From Halodurantibacterium flavum (GTDB lineage Bacteria; Pseudomonadota; Alphaproteobacteria; Rhodobacterales; Rhodobacteraceae): 64,000 nt of DNA. The stretch is taken from NCBI RefSeq assembly GCF_042681825.1, contig NZ_JBHUGH010000001.1:186001-250000 (forward strand), read 5' to 3'. Every line of letters starts with the position of its first letter. The stretch's first letter is position 1. Below are positions 8,386-14,773 of this stretch, piece after piece. The position numbers and the translations under genes are program-made. The notes below the pieces were generated by a model. The model made no database searches, was not told the origin of the DNA, and worked only from the letters and a program-made list of their open reading frames with translations.

Positions 8386-9027
8386 TCAGGCCAGTGCCGG
8401 CGAACGCGCCATTCCCACGAAACGCGGCAGCGCCTCGATACGGCCAAGCCAGCCTTGAACCGCGGGATAGGGTGACAGGCTGACGCCGCCTTCGGGCGCA
8501 TGGGCGATATAGCTGTAGCCCGCAATATCGGCGAGCGTCGGTCGCGCCAGCGCAAGCCAGTCATGCTTGGCCAGATGTGTCTCCATTACGGCCAGAAGGC
8601 TATGTGCCTTGGCTATTGCCCTCGCATGGTCCAGATCCGCGCCAAACAGCGTGACCAACCTTGCGGCGCAGGGGCCGTAAGCGATCTCTCCGGCAGCGAT
8701 GGAAAGCCAGCGCTGGACCTGCGCCTTTTCCACCGGGTCGGCGCCCCACCAGGTCGCAGCATCGCCATAGCGTTCGACCAGATAGATGAGGATGGCGTTT
8801 GAATCCGACAGGGCCACGCCGTTATCCTCGATGGCCGGAACCTGCCCAAGGGGGCTGATACGGAGGTAGTCGGGCGCCTTGTGCGCGCCGTTTTCCATAT
8901 CCAGATCAACGGTCTCATAGGGGATATCCAGCAGCGCGAGCATCAATTCGACCCGGTGGCAATGACCGGATTTGGGGTGGCGGTACAGCTTTACGGGCAT
9001 CCCGTTGCGGGCATTCGCATTGGCCAT
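8386..9027 (-). CDS. Glutathione S-transferase family protein
   Basis: A 213-residue cytosolic GST. The thioredoxin-like N-terminal domain (about 11-88) begins VKLYRHPKSGHCHRVELMLALL and contains the cis-proline and glutathione-binding stretches GQVPAIEDNG and LSDSNAILIYLVERYG. The helical C-terminal domain follows (residues about 95-205; ARPTLADIAGYSYIAHAPEGG). The S/H-containing stretch at SGHCHR is where the activating Ser or Cys of beta- or theta-like bacterial GSTs sits. An AAAGGAAC Shine-Dalgarno precedes the ATG at 9027. It is the first gene of a two-gene unit with the PNPOx-reductase fusion, which suggests joint detoxification or redox work. The electrophile it handles cannot be read from sequence. 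Confidence 0.9.
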   Translation of the reverse strand: MANANARNGMPVKLYRHPKSGHCHRVELMLALLDIPYETVDLDMENGAHKAPDYLRISPLGQVPAIEDNGVALSDSNAILIYLVERYGDAATWWGADPVEKAQVQRWLSIAAGEIAYGPCAARLVTLFGADLDHARAIAKAHSLLAVMETHLAKHDWLALARPTLADIAGYSYIAHAPEGGVSLSPYPAVQGWLGRIEALPRFVGMARSPALA

Positions 9028-9120
9028 GACGAGGTTCCTTTCAGGTTCGGGTGGACCGCTGTGGCAGCGGGATATTCATGGACCTCGATGATAGTCACGT
9101 GCTAGGCTCGAAATAATAAG

Positions 9121-9137
9121 CTGCCTTTGAAAGGCAG
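9121..9137. promoter_or_regulatory. Perfect dyad in the GST/LysR divergent promoter region
   Basis: CTGCCTTT-G-AAAGGCAG is an 8+8 perfect inverted repeat around one base, within the 140-base gap between the GST gene and the divergent LysR gene and 30 bases before the LysR start. The single-base spacer makes it unlikely to be a transcription terminator. It is a strong candidate operator for the neighbouring LysR regulator, although it differs from the usual T-N11-A layout. Confidence 0.5.
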
Positions 9138-9167
9138 TGTTGCATTTTCCAAAACAATCGGCAGTCC

Positions 9168-10088
9168 ATGGATCGTCTGCAAAGCCTGAGAGTGTTCGTC
9201 GCCGTCGCCGAGACCGAGAGCTTCACGGCGGGTGCGCGCGCTTTGGGACTGAGCACACCATCCGCCACGCGTGGCGTTCTCGCACTTGAAGCCGAGCTTG
9301 GCGCCCGGTTGTTCACGCGCACCACGCGGCAGGTAAGGCTGACGGATGTGGGGTGGTCCTATCTTCAGGATGTCCGCGAGGTTCTGGCCGGCCTTGCGGC
9401 GGCTGACGCCGCAGCCTCCGGCGCGGCGCAGATCCCCGTCGGGCAGCTTCGCATCACCTGTCCGCAGGAATTCGGGCGGATCTATGTCGCTCCACTTCTG
9501 ACGGAGTTCCTTGATCGCTTTCCGGGTGTGAGCGCGGATGTCCTGATGATCGACCGGATCGTGAACATTGTCGAGGAAGGTTACGATCTCGCCTTGCGCA
9601 TCGGGCGGCTGCCGTCATCGGGACTTGCCGCCATCCGGGTCGGGCAGGTCCGCCGTGTTCTCTGTGGCGCCCCGGGTTATTTCGCCGTCCGGGGGCGCCC
9701 GCAGGTGCCGGCTGAACTGGCCTCTCACACGGTCGTCTCGGTCGGCCCCCGCACGGCCGGCCAGCACTGGCGCTTTGGGTCGGGTGGCGAGCATGCGGTC
9801 AGGGTCAGCCCGCGGCTCAGCGTCAGCAGCGTGGCCGCAGGAATTGAGGTCGCGCGGCGCGGCTGGGGCATCTGTCAGGCACTGTCCTACCAGATCGGCC
9901 CCGATCTGGAGGCCGGCAGGTTGCAGCTTGTGCTTGAAGACTACGAGCCTGAACCCCTTCCGGTCCATCTCGTCCATATCGAGGGACGTCGCGCCGCGCC
10001 CAAGGTCCGCGCCTTGGTGGATTTCCTGACCGAGCGCTTGCGCGAAACTCCGGGCGTGAACTGGAAGGGTCAGGAACAGCAGGATTGA
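9168..10088 (+). CDS. LysR-family transcriptional regulator
   Basis: A 306-residue regulator. The N-terminal winged HTH is at residues 1-60 (LQSLRVFVAVAETESFTAGARALGLSTPSATRGVLALE, then LFTRTTRQVRLTDVG), and a periplasmic-binding-like effector domain runs from about 90 to 292. It belongs to the large CrgA/DsdC-like group in which the first residues are MDRLQ. It is divergent from the GST and PNPOx-reductase genes, the usual arrangement for a LysR protein and its target, and a perfect dyad lies between them. The inducer is unknown. The protein ends 37 bases before the stop of the convergent ampR-like gene. Confidence 0.88.
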   Translation: MDRLQSLRVFVAVAETESFTAGARALGLSTPSATRGVLALEAELGARLFTRTTRQVRLTDVGWSYLQDVREVLAGLAAADAAASGAAQIPVGQLRITCPQEFGRIYVAPLLTEFLDRFPGVSADVLMIDRIVNIVEEGYDLALRIGRLPSSGLAAIRVGQVRRVLCGAPGYFAVRGRPQVPAELASHTVVSVGPRTAGQHWRFGSGGEHAVRVSPRLSVSSVAAGIEVARRGWGICQALSYQIGPDLEAGRLQLVLEDYEPEPLPVHLVHIEGRRAAPKVRALVDFLTERLRETPGVNWKGQEQQD

Positions 10089-10124
10089 CGCCCTGCGATC
10101 CCGGACTGGTCAATCAACTGTCCT

Positions 10125-11000
10125 TCAGGCCAAATCGGGCAGTTGCTCCGAAAGCCACTGTGCAAAGGTGGTCATGGCACCCTTGGCCGGACGGTCGGAC
10201 GGCCATCCGAGATAGTATTTTCCGGCCGATACTGTGGCATCGAACGGCTGTGTCAGGCGCCCCTGCCTGATGTGGCCCTCGAACATGGCGACCGGCAACA
10301 GGGCTGCGCCAGCACCGGATGCGGCCAGTTCCGCAAGGGCGACCGAGCTGTCGAACACCGGCCCCGCGACGGGCGGACAGGGCGTACCCGTCACGGCAAA
10401 CCAGCCGGGCCATTCGGCACTGCGATAGCTGCGCAGAAGGACCGTCCGTCCAAGATCGGCGGGGCTTTCCAGCCGAGATGCCATTTCAGGTGCGCAGAGC
10501 GGAGACAGGGGGGCCTCCATCAAGGGGATCGTGTCATGACCGGTCCAGCCGCCGGTTCCGAAACGGATGGCCATGTCGAGCCCCTCTCGCAGTATTTCCA
10601 CCCGGTTGTTGTTGCTGGATATCCTCAGGTCGATCTCCGGATGGGCCGCGCGAAAGGAAGCCAGTCGGGGGACCAGCCAGCCAAGGGCAAAGGTCGTGTT
10701 GACCCCCACCTTGAGCACCTCCACGTCGCGGCGCCCACCCAGCCTGTCAAGCACGTGTGCCATCGCGTCGAAGCCATGTTCAAGAACCGGGAACAGCAGG
10801 CGGCCTTCATCCGTCGGGACAAGCCCTTGGGAGGTGCGCAGGAAAAGCGCGGTGCCCAGCAGGTCCTCCAAGCGCGCGATCTGATGGCTGACGGCCGCCT
10901 GGGTGACGCGCAGTTCGGTCGCGGCCTTGGTAAAGCTACCCTGCCGCATGGCGACTTCAAAAACCCGCAGGGCGTTCAGGGGAAGGTCGGGGCGATCCAC
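10125..11000 (-). CDS. ampR: AmpR-type LysR regulator of the adjacent beta-lactamase
   Basis: A 291-residue LysR protein of the GcvA/AmpR group, recognised by the start RPDLPLNALRVFEVAMRQGSFTKAA and the HTH stretch LRVTQAAVSHQIARLEDLLG. The effector-binding domain spans about 93-290. AmpR proteins sense cell-wall fragments (anhydro-muropeptides versus UDP-MurNAc-pentapeptide) and switch a divergent beta-lactamase on. Here the divergent gene, 143 bases away, is a class A beta-lactamase, so the pairing supports the name more than sequence alone. The start is GTG at 11000, preceded by GAGGT. Other GcvA-group members cannot be excluded without alignment. Confidence 0.82.
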   Translation of the reverse strand: MDRPDLPLNALRVFEVAMRQGSFTKAATELRVTQAAVSHQIARLEDLLGTALFLRTSQGLVPTDEGRLLFPVLEHGFDAMAHVLDRLGGRRDVEVLKVGVNTTFALGWLVPRLASFRAAHPEIDLRISSNNNRVEILREGLDMAIRFGTGGWTGHDTIPLMEAPLSPLCAPEMASRLESPADLGRTVLLRSYRSAEWPGWFAVTGTPCPPVAGPVFDSSVALAELAASGAGAALLPVAMFEGHIRQGRLTQPFDATVSAGKYYLGWPSDRPAKGAMTTFAQWLSEQLPDLA

Positions 11001-11013
11001 GGTATTACCTCAG

Positions 11014-11031
11014 CTATTGGCAGCCCATAAG
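11014..11031. promoter_or_regulatory. Candidate AmpR operator between ampR and bla
   Basis: The region CTATTGGCAGCCCATAAG contains a T-N11-A core (T at 11017, A at 11029) with partly matching arms, the form expected of a LysR-type site. It lies 14 bases upstream of the ampR start and about 110 bases upstream of bla. It is the only clear AT-containing dyad in the gap; function is inferred. Confidence 0.35.
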
Positions 11032-11143
11032 ATTTATCGTTTGAGGCAGCACAGCAAGGCGGAATACACCATCGCCATGACATCGCCGGATGTCCTGCCC
11101 TCAACCGAAGCCGACGCGGCGCCCCCAGAACAAGGAAGATCCC

Positions 11144-12025
11144 ATGCCATTCACCACCTCCGCCCTGTCGCGCGCTGCGGCAGGGCTCGCCCTTGGCTTG
11201 TCGCTGGCCAGCCACGCCCTGGCCGAGACGCCCTTGCAACATCTGGCGGCCACGGTCGCGGAAATCGAGGACCGGTTCGACGCGCGCGTCGGCCTTGTCC
11301 TGACGAATAGCGGAACGGGAGAGTCATGGGCCCATCGCGCCGATGAACGCTTTCTGATGACCAGCACCGCAAAGGTCCCGCTCTGTGGGGCTGTGCTCGC
11401 GCGGGTCGACGAAGGCGCGCTTTCCCTGAGCGAAGCGTTGCCCGTCACGGATGCAGACATCCTGTCCTATGCGCCGGTGACGGAAACACGCGTCGGTGAC
11501 AGCATGACCATCGCCGATCTGTGCCTTGCCGCCATCGACATGAGCGACAACACCGCCGCTAATCTGCTGATCGACCGTCTGGGAGGACCGCAAGCCGTTA
11601 CGCAGTTCCTGCGCGACAGCGGCGATCCGGTCAGCCGTCTGGACCGGCGCGAGCCGGAGCTGAATACCTTTGCGCCCGGCGATGAACGCGATACCTCGAC
11701 CCCTGCCGCCATGGCGGACACGCTGCGCAACCTGCTGCTGGGCGATGTGCTGACCCCGGCGTCCCGCGAGCAGCTGGCGGACTGGATGGCCCGGGGCGGC
11801 GTGACGGGCGCATTCTTGCGCCGGGATGCGCCGGGGGACTGGATCATTCACGACAAGTCCGGCGGCGGCGACCAGACTCGGAGCATTGTGGCGCTCATCA
11901 CACCGGCCGACGGCGCTCCCTGGGTCGCGACAATCTTCCTTTCGGATGCAGACGTGGACTTTGCCACCCGCAATGCGGCCCTGCAGGAACTCAGCGCCGC
12001 CGTCATCGCGGTGATCCGGGGCTAG
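11144..12025 (+). CDS. bla: Class A serine beta-lactamase
   Basis: A 293-residue exported enzyme that hydrolyses beta-lactams in the periplasm. The signal peptide spans about residues 1-28 (cleavage near SHALA-E). Catalytic motifs are intact: S74-T-A-K77 (Ambler 70-73), S134-D-N136 (130-132) and E170-PELN (Glu166 of the omega loop). The third-strand motif is K238-S-G rather than the common K-T-G, a variant known in some class A enzymes. The start is the ATG at 11144, preceded by AAGGAAG; an in-frame GTG or ATG upstream at 11090 would place the signal peptide internally. It is divergent from ampR, so it is probably inducible. A hairpin follows the stop. The substrate spectrum cannot be predicted safely. 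Confidence 0.92.
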   Translation: MPFTTSALSRAAAGLALGLSLASHALAETPLQHLAATVAEIEDRFDARVGLVLTNSGTGESWAHRADERFLMTSTAKVPLCGAVLARVDEGALSLSEALPVTDADILSYAPVTETRVGDSMTIADLCLAAIDMSDNTAANLLIDRLGGPQAVTQFLRDSGDPVSRLDRREPELNTFAPGDERDTSTPAAMADTLRNLLLGDVLTPASREQLADWMARGGVTGAFLRRDAPGDWIIHDKSGGGDQTRSIVALITPADGAPWVATIFLSDADVDFATRNAALQELSAAVIAVIRG

Positions 12026-12086
12026 GTCAAACCGGAGATCCCGGCAAAGACACGCCTGTCCCGGCCCCATGAGCCCGAATGTGTCA

Positions 12087-12115
12087 CCCCCTCCGCAAGA
12101 CGCCGGCGGAGGGGG
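12087..12115 (+). terminator. Probable intrinsic terminator of the beta-lactamase gene
   Basis: A perfect 10-base-pair stem (CCCCCTCCGC at 12087-12096, GCGGAGGGGG at 12106-12115) with a 9-base loop and a short CTTTC tail, 62 bases after the bla stop. The stem would also form in transcripts from the leftward desulfhydrase gene, which converges here. Confidence 0.65.
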
Positions 12116-12155
12116 CTTTCGCAAGCCGATATCCGCCGGGCGTCAGATGCGCCGA

Positions 12156-13268
12156 TCACAAAGGCGCGCCGGCCCAGTGCCCCGTATCGAGAAAGGTCTC
12201 GATCATGTCGCGCCACGGGTCAATGTCCAGCCCGTTCGCGCGCAGCCAGCCTGTATCGTAATACGTATGGGCGTAGCGATCGCCGGAATCGCAGATCAGC
12301 GTGACAAGGGAACCGCCACGCCCCTCTCGGAGCATCGAGGCCGCGATCCAGAGAAGCCCAAAGAAATTCGTGCCTGTCGACCCGCCGACCCGCCGAAACA
12401 GCCTTTCAGAGAGCACATGCGCCGCTGCAATCGAGGCCGCATCGGGAACGCGGATCATGTGATCGATGACCCCCGGAATGAAAGAGGGTTCCACCCGCGG
12501 CCGGCCAATGCCCTCTATGCGGCTGCCCGAGGCGGTGACGCCGGGGTCGTTCCGGTGCCAGGCATCGTAGAAGGCCGAATTTTCCACGTCGACGACGCAA
12601 AGCCGGGTGGCAAGGTTGCGATAACGGATATAGCGGCCGATCGTGGCGCTTGTGCCGCCGGTTCCCGCGCTCATGACCACCCATTCGGGGACGGGCGCAG
12701 GCTCTCCCTCCATCTGGCCAAAGATGCTCTCGGCGATATTGTTGTTGCCGCGCCAGTCGGTTGCACGTTCGGCATTGGTGAACTGATCCAGATAGCATCC
12801 ATCCGCATCGCGCGCGATCCGCTCAGCCGTTGCATAGACTTCGTCCGCCCGGTCGACGAAATGGCACCGGCCTCCGAACCTTTCGATCGCCGCGATCTTT
12901 GCGGGGCTTGTCGACCGGGGCATCACCGCGATGAAAGGAAGGTCCAGGAGGTTGGCGAAATAGGCCTCGGATACTGCGGTCGAGCCTGAAGAAGCCTCAA
13001 CCAACGTCGTGCCCTGACGGATCCGCCCGTTACAGATGCCATAGAGAAACAGGGACCGCGCCAGCCGGTGCTTGAGACTCGCCGTCGGATGTGTGCTTTC
13101 GTCCTTGAGGTAGACCTTGATCTCACGCAGCCCGCGGAACACGGGATTGACCAGATGCGTGTCCGCAGACCGGCGGCCATCCCCTTGCAAAAGCGCGATC
13201 GCGCGTCGCGCCCAGTCACGGTTCGGGCTTTCGGGCAAGGCGTCAAGATCGGGGCATCGGCAGGTCAT
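12156..13268 (-). CDS. cds1: PLP-dependent L-cysteine desulfhydrase, Cds1 type
   Basis: A 370-residue cytoplasmic PLP enzyme of the cysteine-synthase fold. The conserved run [21 protein letters not shown] contains the PLP-binding lysine (SLKHR), followed by [34 protein letters not shown] (phosphate-binding glycine loop) and [21 protein letters not shown]. These stretches match actinobacterial Cds1, which converts cysteine to H2S, pyruvate and ammonia, rather than CysK or CBS. The ATG at 13268 is chosen because GGAG lies five bases upstream and the conserved N-terminus starts there. It overlaps a short upstream frame (13265-13549) by ATGA, suggesting possible translational coupling. H2S production near an ampR/bla locus is notable, but no functional link can be shown. 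Confidence 0.85.
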   Translation of the reverse strand: MTCRCPDLDALPESPNRDWARRAIALLQGDGRRSADTHLVNPVFRGLREIKVYLKDESTHPTASLKHRLARSLFLYGICNGRIRQGTTLVEASSGSTAVSEAYFANLLDLPFIAVMPRSTSPAKIAAIERFGGRCHFVDRADEVYATAERIARDADGCYLDQFTNAERATDWRGNNNIAESIFGQMEGEPAPVPEWVVMSAGTGGTSATIGRYIRYRNLATRLCVVDVENSAFYDAWHRNDPGVTASGSRIEGIGRPRVEPSFIPGVIDHMIRVPDAASIAAAHVLSERLFRRVGGSTGTNFFGLLWIAASMLREGRGGSLVTLICDSGDRYAHTYYDTGWLRANGLDIDPWRDMIETFLDTGHWAGAPL

Positions 13269-13549
13269 CGCATCTCCGGCAGGTATCGGCAGGTCCAGCG
13301 GCTGGACCGCGCGGGGACAGTGTCGTCGGCCAGCGTCACACCACCCGGAGCGACCCGGGCGACGCTGGGACCTTCGCCCTTGTAAACAGGTCGGGCGCCG
13401 TTCGCCATCGCTGGATCGCCGCAACCGACAAGGCCGGCCCGAAGCGTCCGCGCCGACCGCGCAAGCGCTGGTAATCCGACGGCGGCTGCGCCGGAAGTCG
13501 GGCCGTCACCATAGCGGAATCGCCAAGTCCGGCGCCGCGGCTCGGGCAT
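13265..13549 (-). CDS. Small hypothetical frame coupled to the desulfhydrase gene
   Basis: A 94-codon frame that ends in an ATGA overlap with the start of the cds1-like gene, an arrangement typical of translationally coupled genes here. The protein is basic, begins [16 protein letters not shown] and contains [16 protein letters not shown], faintly like the GAAGLA segment of PLP-dependent ammonia-lyases such as diaminopropionate ammonia-lyase. It could therefore be a remnant of a larger decayed enzyme gene, a real leader protein, or chance. No strong ribosome binding site is obvious. Treat as unproven. Confidence 0.25.
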   Translation of the reverse strand: MPEPRRRTWRFRYGDGPTSGAAAVGLPALARSARTLRAGLVGCGDPAMANGARPVYKGEGPSVARVAPGGVTLADDTVPARSSRWTCRYLPEMR

Positions 13550-13822
13550 GCGCTGCGGGGCGATCTGGGCATTTCGCTGCGCACGAACCTAGGCCGAGGC
13601 GCAGATCGAGGCCGCGCCTGATGCAGGCTTATGCGGTGGGGCGCTGACGACGTGCTCGATTGCCGCATGTGACGAAGACACCGGCCATCTCGGCGTGGCC
13701 GCCTGAGCGCCGGTTCCTTTTCGGCGCGCCTGCATGGAACCGGCGCCACCGGCGAGGGCTTGTCCCGCAGGATGAGGGGCCCCGGATGAACGGCCCTTCG
13801 GCTATTCGGAGGGGGTGATCCC
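13550..13822. other. Intergenic stretch upstream of ku
   Basis: About 270 bases with no supported gene (over 550 bases if the small frame at 13265-13549 is not real). A long leftward open frame across 13336-13824 is rich in Arg, Pro and Ser, has no recognisable domain and begins inside the ku ribosome binding region. The ku promoter must lie here, and a GGAGGG Shine-Dalgarno is at about 13808-13815. Confidence 0.5.
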
Positions 13823-14623
13823 ATGGCGCCGCGCAGCTTCTGGAAAGGTTATCTCAAGCTCTCGCTCGTGACCTGCGCGGTGACGATGTCGCCCGCGACC
13901 AGCGAGGCCGAAAAGGTCCGGTTCCGCACGCTTAACGCAAAGACCGGCAACCGCGTCGTCAGCCGCTATGTGGACAGCGTCAGCGGCAAGCCGGTCAAGG
14001 ATGACGATCAGGTCAAGGGGTATCCTCGTGGCGAGGACGATTTCGTCCTGCTGGAGGATGACGACCTGGACGACGTCGCGCTGGAGAGCACGCGCACCAT
14101 CGACATCGACATGTTCGTGCCCGCCGACAGCATCGGCTGGATCTGGTATGACAAGCCCCATTACCTCGCCCCCGCCGACAAGGTTGGGCAGGAGGCGTTC
14201 TCGGTCATCCGGGAGGCGATGGCCGCGACCGGCACGGTGGGGATCGCGCGGCTTGTGCTCTATCGTCGGGAACGGGCCGTGATGCTCAAGCCGCGTGGAA
14301 ATGGCATCGTTGTCTGGACCCTCCATTACGGCGATGAGGTGCGGGACAAGGACGATTATTTCGGCGACCTTGCCCCCGACAAGCCGCAGCCCGCGTTGAT
14401 GAAGCTCGTCAAGCGGCTGATCGAGGAACGCAAGACGCCATGGGCGCCCGAAATGGCAAGCGATCCGGTGCAGGAACGTCTGCTGGAGATCATCGCCGCC
14501 AAGAAGAAGGGTCGCAAGCGGCCTGCCCGGTCCAAGGCGAAACCGGCGGAACAGCCGGACAATGTCGTCAACATCATGGATGCGCTGAAACGCAGCCTTC
14601 AGGCGGAAAAGAAGGGCAAGTGA
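13823..14623 (+). CDS. ku: Ku DNA end-binding protein (first copy)
   Basis: A 266-residue bacterial Ku. The Ku core beta-barrel spans about residues 4-215, with typical stretches FWKGYLKLSLVTCAV, VKGYPRGEDDFVLLEDDDLD, FVPADSIGWIWYDKPHYLAP and AFSVIREAM. The C-terminal tail (KKKGRKRPARSKAK) is basic, as usual for DNA and LigD contacts. Ku homodimers ring broken DNA ends and recruit LigD for non-homologous end joining. The first helix and strand are FW-KG, as in proteobacterial Ku. It converges on ligD, 150 bases away, and a second Ku is encoded beyond ligD. ATG at 13823 with GGAGGG upstream. Confidence 0.93.
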   Translation: MAPRSFWKGYLKLSLVTCAVTMSPATSEAEKVRFRTLNAKTGNRVVSRYVDSVSGKPVKDDDQVKGYPRGEDDFVLLEDDDLDDVALESTRTIDIDMFVPADSIGWIWYDKPHYLAPADKVGQEAFSVIREAMAATGTVGIARLVLYRRERAVMLKPRGNGIVVWTLHYGDEVRDKDDYFGDLAPDKPQPALMKLVKRLIEERKTPWAPEMASDPVQERLLEIIAAKKKGRKRPARSKAKPAEQPDNVVNIMDALKRSLQAEKKGK

Positions 14624-14642
14624 ACCCGATCTGCCTGTGTCG

Positions 14643-14678
14643 GCGGGATGTTCGGCCGCCAGCGGTCGTTCATCCCGC
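14643..14678. terminator. Inverted repeat between convergent ku and ligD
   Basis: GCGGGATG (14643-14650) pairs with CATCCCGC (14671-14678) around a 20-base loop that contains its own small stem. It lies 20 bases after the ku stop and about 95 bases from the ligD stop. It may serve as a bidirectional end structure, but there is no T run. Confidence 0.3.
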
Positions 14679-14773
14679 GTCTGCCGCTTGCGGTGTCGGA
14701 AGCTGCGCTTGGCCCGCTGGATGAACAAGGCGCGCCGTGGCGTTCCAACGGCAGGCTGAGCCACGGCCTGACG

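Noticed and set aside
13336..13824. A 162-codon leftward frame upstream of ku
   Set aside because: Arg/Pro/Ser-rich, overlaps the ku ribosome binding region and shows no domain.
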